Source of the DNA: Leptasterias polaris
Lineage: Eukaryota; Echinodermata; Asteroidea; Forcipulatida; Asteriidae
Reading direction: 5' to 3'
DNA: 64,000 nucleotides
Assembly: GCA_037783415.1 (NCBI GenBank)
Contig: JAZGTN010000094.1
Location: forward strand, 3,286,001-3,350,000
Below the pieces are notes generated by a model. The model ran no database searches and was not told where the DNA came from. It worked only from the letters and a program-made list of their open reading frames with translations. Below, in pieces: positions 56,238 to 64,000 of this stretch (the first letter of the stretch is position 1; the number at the start of each line of letters is the position of its first letter). The translations under genes and the position numbers were made by a program.

Positions 56238-56436
56238 GGGCCCAATTTCATAGAGCTGCTTAAGCAGAAAATATTGCTTAACAATTCCTGCTAACCAAAA
56301 ATGAGCAGGACACCAGTCACAAATAGTACATGTGACATGGTATTTTGGCTGGTTACCGTAATTTGCCAAAGAAGCATAATTTTGTTGTGCTTATCTGATT
56401 TTCATGCTTAAAAGCAGCTCTATGAAATTGAGTCCA
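56238..56436. mobile_element. MITE, GGGCCCAATTTCA family, complete
   Basis: Ends GGGCCCAATTTCATAGAGCT and AGCTCTATGAAATTGAGTCC with GCTTAA words inside; about 200 bp. Confidence 0.75.
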
Positions 56437-57349
56437 GTTTTCGAGGCTTTCTTTCTGGAATATGACACCAAGGCTTCTTAATCTTATACCAGGAGATGGT
56501 TTAACTCACAGTGTTACCTAATGGTGATAGAGATGTTGGAGCTAGAGTATAAGTTATGTTGCATCATTGAGAAGCAACATACATCCAGTTCTTGAGTACA
56601 GAAAGACAGTTAGATTAGATGAAATTGGCTCAATCCGTATCGCCAGGTTTGAAGATCGACACAAAAGAACAATGTGAGCGTCATCGGCATAAAAATTATG
56701 TTTTAATGCAGCATAAAAATGATATTTGAATGTACACTGTTTGATGACAATCATTCATACAAAAAACAAGCAGGTGCTTTTAAACAATGTATCAAAGCAC
56801 CTTCCACTATTACTAACCCTCGTTCATTCCTGAACCCGTCTCAACTTTTAACGAAAACATTTTAGGGAACGTTATATTTTACCAACTGATTACGATGTAC
56901 ATTTAGCTGGTGTACTGAACTTCATATTTATTCATTACGGAGCTTATGGTCTGGATTAGAAAGTGCCACAATAAGAAAGTGTCACTATCCTGAGTATGCG
57001 CCGCCTAAACACAGCCCTCGCAAATACATGAATCTGATATACTTAAATGTTTTATTGTGCACGCTTTTTCCTACTGTTGTGAAATTACATGACACTTATT
57101 GTTTATTGATTATTAGTTATTAGTTATTGATTACTTAAATCTGGTTAATCATTACCTACAGACAATGCGCTCTGCAATCCGCGCGATCAGCGCCACATTG
57201 AACGCTCGTGCATTTTAAACTTAATCACATCCGCTGTGCGTGAAATAGAATCGCATGTGTAAACAGCGGGAGCTCGTTTGGCCACGCTAGCGCCCTCTGT
57301 TGGTGGAATACGGCAGGCTGTTTTGCCAGGTTCCACGCTAAACGCTACC

Positions 57350-57600
57350 TTAATCCTTAATTAATGGTTTAATATGGATGCATTTTATGGAATGTTTTGT
57401 TCTGTATTCTAAGTAATAATATGTTGTATGTATAAAAGACAGCTGAACATTATGATTGTCAGTTCTCATTCGGATTTTGAAGTTGTCGGACCTTTGTCCG
57501 AGATTAAACCAGTTGAACCACAACATTCTGTCCGTGTCTAATATTTCTAAGTTGCGTCTTTTACTACAAAGTGAACTCACAACAAATTGGCGGCAGCGGT
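57350..57600 (+). promoter_or_regulatory. Candidate 5' LTR end and primer-binding region of the gypsy element
   Basis: A TATA-like 'tataaaag' at 57431, then a leader and TGGCGGCAGCGGTGGGA at 57588-57604, which has the form of a tRNA primer-binding site. The left LTR border cannot be fixed because no matching 3' copy is visible. Confidence 0.4.
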
Positions 57601-57674
57601 GGGATGATACGATATTCATTTGGATTTATTCTGTGGATTGAATTACTCGGTGGATATACTTTGTGGATTATACA

Positions 57675-58954
57675 ATGGCTCGCAGGAATAAATCGAAGGA
57701 TATAAGTTGTGTAGGAGACGCGATTGTGGATGATTCAAATAATGCAGATGTGGACAGAATGGAAATAATCGATGGAGTCAATGAGACACAATTATTGAGG
57801 GATCGACTGGTGGAATCTGAAAAACAAACCCAGCTTCTTGAAACGCGACTTGCTCGTCTGGAAACAGAAAATAGGACAAATAATGGTGAGCAGGAAAGAA
57901 TTGTGCTTGATCCAGTGATTGATGTAGGCCCTAATTGATGCCCGCAACAACCATCGCGAACATCAACTCGAACAACGCGATGTCGACTATCCAAGACCCG
58001 CTCATCAGTGTCACAACTCAATGGAATTACCCGGAAATAATCGGTGTCGAGATCTTTTGGATATGCCAAGGAAACGTGCGGAAATCCCAAGATCAAAGAT
58101 GAATACATTCGACGGAAAGGAAGATTGGGTGAACTTTGAAATTCCCTTCAACCGGATTTTGAAGAGAGCCGGCTGGTCGAATGAAGAAGGCTTGGAGCAA
58201 CTGTACCAGTGTTTAAGAGGTGACGCAATAAAATTCGTGAGTGGATTGCCGATGAATGTTCAGGACGACTACGAAATGTTAATGACGGCACTGAAACGTC
58301 GATTTGGAGACAAGGCATTGCCGGAAACCTACCGAGCGCAATTGCATACGTTGAAACAAGGCACCAGCGAATCAATAGCGGAGTTCGCCGCAAAGATACG
58401 CGCCCATGTCGGCAAAGCATACCCCGCAGCACCAGGAGAGCTGCAAGAGAAATTGGCTGTGGAGCATTTTCTGAAAGGGCTGCCAGACGCGCAAGTTGGA
58501 TTATGACATTATGGTTAAACAACCCCTCGACCTTAATGAAGCTGAGCACATGGTTGCAGTCCACGAAAGTTTCAAAGCCAGTTTCGGGAGAAGAGCTGTT
58601 CGAGCTGTTGGTGTTGCCGAGGATTATCAGACGTCAGTTACTGAAGTACGCAGGGTGACCGACCGACGTTTGGTAACGGAAGAACGGCTACAGGCGTTTG
58701 GACGGGAACTAAAGCAAACAATCACAGATGAAGTAAAGAATGCAATCGCCCCGGAGTTCCAGGAAATTAAGTCAATGTTGAAACACAGTGGTAGTAGTAG
58801 GAACCAGCACCAAGGCTACAACCGACAGAACATAAAGTATTTTGGTTGCGGAGAGGCCGGACACATCAAGAGGAATTGTCCAGCACCCAGCATGACAAAT
58901 AGCAGAGAAACGAGGACACCGACAAATCAAGCATCTAACAATCAGGGAAACTAG
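57675..58954 (+). pseudogene. Gypsy gag, broken into three frames
   Basis: 57675-57938 gives a short N-terminal part with a Leu/Glu-rich coiled-coil stretch (LLRDRLVESEKQTQLLETRL). 58021-58506 has the capsid-like region (FRAGW-type LKRAGWSNEEGLEQLYQCLR, ALKRRFGDKALPETYRAQL, FLKGLPD). 58496-58954 continues in another frame to a nucleocapsid zinc knuckle, YFGCGEAGHIKRNCP. The first cysteine of the usual CX2CX4HX4C pattern is replaced by tyrosine. Frame changes and this loss argue for decay. Confidence 0.75.
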
Positions 58955-59052
58955 GTACGGCCGAGCCTACAAGCCAGGATTCGGCCGGGCAAAAGATTAA
59001 GCAAAATAACTGTACAGTTGAAATCAGACGTGCCGGCGAAGGAGGTTACACT

Positions 59053-59340
59053 ATGCTTGCTCCAGTGGAAATATTTGGCAGACAATTTCGAGCTGTTGTG
59101 GACACAGGGGCTGAGGTGACACTTATATCAGAAAGGATTTATCGTAATTTGCCTGGAGAACTCCGTCCTCTTCTAAAAGACAGTCCCATCGCCTTGGAAA
59201 TAGCAGAAGCCGGCAAAAAGATGAAGGTGATCGGTGTTGCTAATGTGTGCTTGAGTATTGCCGGTTATAATTTTGACTGTTCAGTTTATGTCGCACCAAT
59301 TCGGGATGACATTCTACCACTGCATTCTACTTGGATGTGA
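59053..59340 (+). pseudogene. Gypsy aspartic protease, frame lost at its end
   Basis: Reads APVEIFGRQFRAVVDTGAEV, with the catalytic DTGA, then TLISERIY. The frame stops just after a 13-base direct duplication (ATTCTAC present twice, 59312-59331). The following residues (LLGCDF) continue in the next frame, inside the RT reading frame. Confidence 0.8.
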
Positions 59341-61738
59341 CTTTATACACACTAATGATATTGGAATACGCACTCGGCATGGAATTCAAGTACAAGGAGA
59401 ATGGATTACGTGTGAACTAGTTGAAGGAAACAAAAGCGTAGCAAGAGTTCAACTTGGTGAAAATGTCGTCATACCTGCCCGGAGTGAATTTACCTTGCCG
59501 TGTAAAGTCAGCGGGAGGTATCATGCTGACGCAAGTTTTGGTGTTGTGGAACCCGTGGAATCCTTCGAAAAGGTTCCAATGATTTGTGCTAGATCACTAG
59601 TCGACTCAAGCAACGTCATGATACCCGTTCGTGTAGTTAACTCATCGGATTCGCCGATCGAACTGGATAAAGGCACCAGTGTAGGCGAAATACACCCTGT
59701 GGATCATGTGCAAGAGATTGACGCGAGTGTGCTGGACGAAATTGACGCAGTGACGCAAACGCATTGTGTGTGCAGAGTACACACCAAAGAACAATCTTCT
59801 ACCGAGAGTGATTGCAATGGAAGTGACGAGGCAGAATTGAAAGCTCACGTACAATCAATACTACCAGACCATTTGAAGGAATTGCACGCACAGTCGTGTC
59901 AGAATATATCAGACAGTAAACGACAAGTTCAACTTGCTATAAAATTGCTGGGGAAATACAAAGGAGCATTTGCCGAAAATAAAGCCGATTTGGGGAGCTG
60001 TACACTAGTGAAGCACAACATCAATACCGCGGGGGCTGCCCCTATTCGTCAGCCAGTACGGAGAACACCACAGGGATTTGAAGGAGAAGAGGAAAAATAC
60101 TTGAAAGACCAGTTGAATGCAGGGGTAGTAAAGCCTTCATCCTCTGAGTGGGCATCGCCAGTTGTACTTGTTCGCAAAAAAGATGGCACTGTGCGTTGGT
60201 GTATAGATTACAGAAAACTCAATGATGTAACAGTAAAAGACGCATATCCACTTCCACGAATTGACACTTGCTTGGATTGCCTCGCTGGTGCGAATATGTT
60301 CTCCACGTTGGACTTGCAAAGTGGTTATTGGCAGATAGCAATGAGTGACAAGGACCAGGCGAAAACGGCATTCATCACGAAATATGGGCTGTTTGAATAC
60401 ACGAAAATGCCATTTGGGCTGTGCAACGCGCCAAGTATCTTTCAACGTTGCATGGAACTTATAATGTCTGGCCTGCAGTGGAAAACTTTGCTCATCTACC
60501 TGGATGATATTGTTCACAGTGCAACATTTGAAGACCACATTGAAAGATTGGGAGAAGTGTTGTCACGACTTCAAAACGCCGGACTAAGACTTAAGCCCAG
60601 TAAATGTAACCTGTTGCAGAGTGAAGTTCTCTTCCTTGGACACGTCGTGAGTACAGACGGCGTAAAAACTAATCCGAAGCTTGTGCAATCAGTAAAAAAT
60701 TGGAAAGTACCCACGAATCCCCGTCAAGTGCAACAGTTCCTTGGATTATGTAACTACTATCGACGATTTGTACCCCACTTTGGTGACATTGCTCATCCAC
60801 TCTACCTGTTGACAGAAAAAGGAACGCGATTCATGTGGACAGATGAATGTGAGATGGCATTCAATCAGCTCAAGGTGTTACTGACTGATGCGCCAATCCT
60901 TGCCTATCCCAGAACGGATGGAAAGTATATCCTAGACACGGATGCTTCAAATATTGGAATTGGTGCTGTGTTATCTCAGGAGCAGGACGGCGAGGAACGT
61001 GTAATTGCATATGCAAGTAAGCGGCTAGACAAACGGCAAAGGCGTTATTGTGTGACGAGACGCGAACTGTTAGCTGGTGTGACGTTTATCCAACAGTTTC
61101 GTCACTACCTCCTTGGAAAAGAATTTGATTTACGTACTGACCACAATTCACTGAGATGGTTGTTCAGTTTCAAAGAACCACAAGATCAGCTAGCTGGATG
61201 GCTGGAGGTGTTAGCCCAATATCAGTTCCAGATATTGCACCGAGCAGGCTTGAAACATGGAAATGCGGATGCACTATCCAGGAAATATTGTGACCCAGTA
61301 CAATGTGAGTGCTTTACCGGCGAATGTCAAATACGCTCACTGCCGTGTGGAGGATGTAAGCATTGTCAAAGACAACATGAAGCCTGGAATGAATTTCATA
61401 TTGAGATTGATGATGTAATCCCCTTATCAACAAGACGAATTGCAGCTAATGGAAGTGAGTCGCCGGAGAGCAGTACAAGTGAAAAAATGAAAGAAAAACC
61501 AAATAAGATGTTTTCAAGATTATGCCTGATGGTGATGATGATGCTCGAATTCATCATGAGACAATGTACATCAAAGAAGAGGAAACTGGGAACCAAAACC
61601 AATGAAACCGCGAGAAGAGTAGCTTCTACAACGTGGATTCGAAACTATATGTACCAAGTGAATTTGCCAAGTTGCAAAGGAGCGACGCAGTTCTGGGTGG
61701 TTTGCATCGTTGGATGGACAGCAATGAACGCCCAGTGA
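59330..61738 (+). CDS. Gypsy reverse transcriptase and RNase H
   Basis: Long open frame. RT marks in order: RKKDGTVRWCIDYRKLN, DLQSGYWQI, MPFGLCNAPSIFQRCM, the catalytic YLDD, FLGHVVSTDG and FLGLCNYYRRFVPHF. RNase H marks: LDTDASNIGIGAVL, a REL glutamate and LRTDHNSLRWL. After RNase H comes a cysteine-rich stretch (CECFTGECQIRSLPCGGCKHC) before the frame is lost near 61635. The frame formally begins at 59258 in the protease. No catalytic residue of RT or RNase H appears missing. Confidence 0.9.
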   Translation, partial: LGCDFIHTNDIGIRTRHGIQVQGEWITCELVEGNKSVARVQLGENVVIPARSEFTLPCKVSGRYHADASFGVVEPVESFEKVPMICARSLVDSSNVMIPVRVVNSSDSPIELDKGTSVGEIHPVDHVQEIDASVLDEIDAVTQTHCVCRVHTKEQSSTESDCNGSDEAELKAHVQSILPDHLKELHAQSCQNISDSKRQVQLAIKLLGKYKGAFAENKADLGSCTLVKHNINTAGAAPIRQPVRRTPQGFEGEEEKYLKDQLNAGVVKPSSSEWASPVVLVRKKDGTVRWCIDYRKLNDVTVKDAYPLPRIDTCLDCLAGANMFSTLDLQSGYWQIAMSDKDQAKTAFITKYGLFEYTKMPFGLCNAPSIFQRCMELIMSGLQWKTLLIYLDDIVHSATFEDHIERLGEVLSRLQNAGLRLKPSKCNLLQSEVLFLGHVVSTDGVKTNPKLVQSVKNWKVPTNPRQVQQFLGLCNYYRRFVPHFGDIAHPLYLLTEKGTRFMWTDECEMAFNQLKVLLTDAPILAYPRTDGKYILDTDASNIGIGAVLSQEQDGEERVIAYASKRLDKRQRRYCVTRRELLAGVTFIQQFRHYLLGKEFDLRTDHNSLRWLFSFKEPQDQLAGWLEVLAQYQFQILHRAGLKHGNADALSRKYCDPVQCECFTGECQIRSLPCGGCKHCQRQHEAWNEFHIEIDDVIPLSTRRIAANGSESPESSTSEKMKEKPNKMFSRLCLMVMMMLEFIMRQCTSKKRKLGTKTNETARRVASTTWIRNYMYQVNLPSCKGATQFWVVCIVGWTAMNAQ

Positions 61739-63270
61739 GGAATACTGCTGCAGCGTTTTCTCCAGAAGTAAGGAGATATTGGCTGAACTGGGAGCTGTTG
61801 GAAAGGCAACATGGAGTACTGTATAAGCGCTGGATTTCGCTGAAGGGTGAACCGGATAAACTACAGTTACTGATCCCGAGAGCTCTTCGTAAAGAAGTTC
61901 TAACGGAGTGTCATGATTCCATCACAGCGGCCCATATGGGAGTCGCTAAAACTACGGCAAAAGTGAAACAATTAACGGTACTACTGGTATAAGATGTCGG
62001 CGGACATCAAGGAATACATTCGATGTTGTAGTGTGTGTGGAGTCAGGAAAAAACCTCACAAAAAGCTTAGAGCACCTCTTCAAGATTACAGAGTTGGAGC
62101 ACCACTTGACCGTGTTTCGTTAGATGTCATGGGACCATTTCCACGGACAGAAAGAGAAAATCAATTCGTGCTTGTGATCGGGGATAACTTCACGAGATGG
62201 ATTGAAGCGTACCCCATCCCTAATCAGCAATCAGAAACAGTAGCAAAACGACTGGTACACGATTTCATCAGCCGATATGGAGCCCCCCTAGAAATACACA
62301 CTGACCAAGGGCGCAATTTTGAGAGTGAACTCTTCAAGGAAACCTGCCGCTTGTTAGATGTAGTGAAAACAAGAACTACCCCATATCACCCTTCCTCAAA
62401 CGGAATTATTGAGAGATTTAACGCGACACTAACCCCCTTGTCGAAATTATGTGGATGACACCGATCCATTAAGCCACGCCCATTTCTCTTTGTCCAATCA
62501 CAACCGCGAAATCTGATCACCATTTGAGCCGTTTGGTGATCTTTGCACTAATGGTGATCGGGTTTCGCGGCTGTGATTGGTCAACTCGTAAGGAGGCGGG
62601 GCTTAATGGATCGGTCTATTGGGATGAGCATATCCCTTTGTTAACTTCAGCATACCGCAGCACTGTGCACCCTGCTACAGGATTTACTCCTAACATGTTA
62701 ATGATGGGACGAGAGGTGAATCTACCAATTGACATTTTGTACCCGAAACCTGCAAGTGAGGAGCACCAAGGAAATGAGACAGAGTATGTGGCTGAAATAA
62801 GGGAGCAAATGGAAAACTGTCATTCGTTAGCAAGAGAACATCTAGGACGCAGTGCTGAACGACAAAAACAGAACTATGATACACGTATAGCTGAAAAGAA
62901 GTACAACCCCGGTGATCTGGTCTACTACTTAGACACCAGCAGACGGAAAGGGAAAAGCCCTAAACTTCAAATCCCATGGAAAGGATCCTGTGTTATAGTT
63001 TCACGGATGAGTGACTCTATCTACAAAATTGGATGCAAAAAAGGGGACAAAGTGTTGCACCATGATAGACTGAGCCCATATGCCTCAAGTGAAGTTCCAA
63101 AATGGACTAAGCGACGTCAGAATGCAGTAAAGAATCCCCGCCTTAACAGTAACATTGTGGATAATGCCGTATGTGATGCAACATCCATGTTTACAAGGGA
63201 GGAAAACAAAGGACCGGTTACCCGCTCGAGGACACAAACGCAAAAGAGCGTAATGAGTCAACTGAAGTAG
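61633..63270 (+). pseudogene. Gypsy integrase, broken by a frameshift and an insertion
   Basis: 61633-61992 holds the N-terminal part (zinc-binding histidines in CHDSITAAHMGVAKT) and loses its frame just before the Cys pair. 61994-62458 has CCSVCGVRKK, then the DD35E core: D in SLDVMGPF, D in IHTDQGRNF and E in NGIIERF with 35 residues between the last two. A stop falls at 62456, at the edge of a 156-bp foldback. After it, 62620-63270 continues with HPATGFTPNMLMMGREVNLP, GDLVYYLD and VLHHDRLSPY, the usual C-terminal end. Confidence 0.8.
62460..62615. mobile_element. 156-bp foldback MITE inside integrase
   Basis: Perfect 16-bp ends ACCGATCCATTAAGCC / GGCTTAATGGATCGGT. Pairing extends inward through CCAATCACA..CCGCGAAA and GATCACCATT blocks (about 60 bp per arm). 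No target duplication is clear. It interrupts the integrase between the catalytic core and the C-terminal domain. Confidence 0.8.
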
Positions 63271-63370
63271 CGGGACGATCCTCACGCGTCTTGCGTCGAA
63301 CGTTACGCAACGCGTAATTCAAAGAAGAAGAAGAAAAAGAAAGAAAAAACAAACAAATTAGGAGGGTGAC

Positions 63371-63686
63371 GAACAGCAATCATTCAGTCGTAGAGCATGT
63401 CACGGACGAACGGTTGTGTTTTCAACCCAAGACGAACATTCCCAACAAGATACTGCAGATTCTGTCCCGGCCAAGTACCGCTAATCGGAAAAGACAGAAC
63501 CAAACATTATTATCTGAAAGAACAGGTTCAGTCACCAGAACTGGTTCTGCCTAGATCACCGGGAATTCTGCGGTTCCCGTTCACAACTGAAGAAGCACGT
63601 CGACAAAGAGCACCATAGCGGACTCTTCTCTGAGATTCCCGGTGCATTCCGAGTAATAAAGACTCGGACACAAATAAAACTTTTGA
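63371..63686 (+). other. Sequence after the gypsy element, possibly its 3' LTR remnant
   Basis: Follows the purine-rich tract. It contains an inverted pair (CACCGGGAATT at 63559 and GATTCCCGGTG at 63633) and two AATAAA words (63655-63680), an arrangement like an LTR R/U5. It does not match the 57350-57600 region, so its status is open. Confidence 0.3.
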
Positions 63687-64000
63687 ACGAGTGGCTGCGT
63701 GACATCAAGCCCCCTTCGTCGACGGATCCAGAACGCTGAAAATATCAAGCTAGCAAAACGACTCTGTAACAAGCCCCGCCTAATAACCTCCATCGTCAAT
63801 CGTTCTGCTATAAAAAACAATCAATTGGGATCACTTCTCCATCTGGATATCAACCTTTTTGAAGAAGGAACGAAGTGGAAACATTTTGACGACAGTCACA
63901 GGATAATTAACTGTAGACACCAGCAACATTTCTGGGACAATTTCCATAAACACCTGTTACCGTGCACTATGGCTGAACATACAACCCCTCTTCGTGACGA
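63687..64000 (+). CDS. Unidentified open frame running off the window
   Basis: Open for 104 codons without a stop from just after a TGA at 63684 to the window end. Reads RRRIQNAENIKLAKRLCNKP, then LITSIVNRSAIKNNQLGSLL and HFWDNFHKHLLPC. The only early ATG is near the end, so if coding it is an internal part of a longer frame or exon. I do not recognise the family; a mobile-element protein is plausible from the setting. Confidence 0.35.

Larger units (their letters stand above)
55073..57340. other. Intergenic DNA, repeats only
   Basis: No gene could be supported. Contains the MITEs 55510-55869 and 56238-56436 and otherwise unique-looking AT-rich DNA. Confidence 0.5.
57350..63370 (+). mobile_element. 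Degraded Ty3/gypsy LTR retrotransposon
   Basis: Domain order gag, protease, reverse transcriptase, RNase H, integrase is that of Ty3/gypsy elements (LTR retrotransposons). The coding sequence changes frame several times: in gag (about 57938 and 58500), protease to RT (about 59325), before and inside integrase (61633-61994) and at a 156-bp insertion (62460). A purine-rich tract lies at about 63321-63365. No direct LTR pair was found. Probably a dead copy. Confidence 0.85.

Noticed and set aside
54330..63645. Shared word CACCGGGAATT in the 61-bp satellite variant and the region after the gypsy element
   Set aside because: Only about 11 bases match and the flanks differ, so chance is a sufficient explanation.

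Overview
The window is animal nuclear DNA. Genes have many short exons with GT/AG borders, wide introns and dense short repeats. A marine deuterostome is most likely, probably an echinoderm such as a sea star. That is an inference from gene content, protein similarity recalled from memory, and the repeat style (tRNA-headed SINEs ending in (ATT)n, TTAA-flanked MITEs, a degraded Ty3/gypsy element); I could run no species search.

Five protein-coding loci are visible. Positions 1046-1658 (+) hold the last two exons of an unrecognised, probably coiled-coil protein. 4559-6837 (-), with a 5' UTR exon near 9274-9350, is COX4, cytochrome c oxidase subunit 4. About 9500-22345 (+) is TTLL9, a tubulin tyrosine ligase-like ciliary enzyme. 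24820-28792 (-) is PDRG1, complete in five exons (133 aa). 29173-49159 (+) is SUPT16H, the Spt16 subunit of the FACT histone chaperone, complete in 24 exons that join in frame to 1038 aa. COX4/TTLL9 and PDRG1/SUPT16H are head-to-head pairs, and TTLL9 and PDRG1 converge tail to tail. From memory TTLL9 and PDRG1 are also near neighbours in human.

The most notable feature is a duplicated TTLL9 exon (11623-11734 and 12885-12999). The two copies encode alternative versions of one segment. Both have the same start and end phase, and neither length is a multiple of three, so using both would break the frame. This is the expected design of mutually exclusive exons. The two divergent promoters also share an identical 13-mer (GAGGGCGCCCTAT) and an identical 11-mer (GCAAAATGGCG), in the same order relative to COX4 and SUPT16H.

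Introns and intergenic DNA are filled with repeats: at least two tRNA-derived SINE families, TTAA-flanked MITEs, foldbacks, nested insertions with readable target duplications, LINE 3' ends, and tandem arrays (45 bp at 18.3 kb, about 112 bp at 20.5 kb, 16 bp at 27.6 kb, 61 bp with a 389-bp higher-order unit at 54.2 kb). From about 57.4 to 63.4 kb there is a Ty3/gypsy retrotransposon (gag, protease, RT, RNase H, integrase) broken by several frameshifts and a 156-bp foldback insertion in integrase; no matching LTR pair is visible. A 104-codon frame of unknown origin runs off the right edge.
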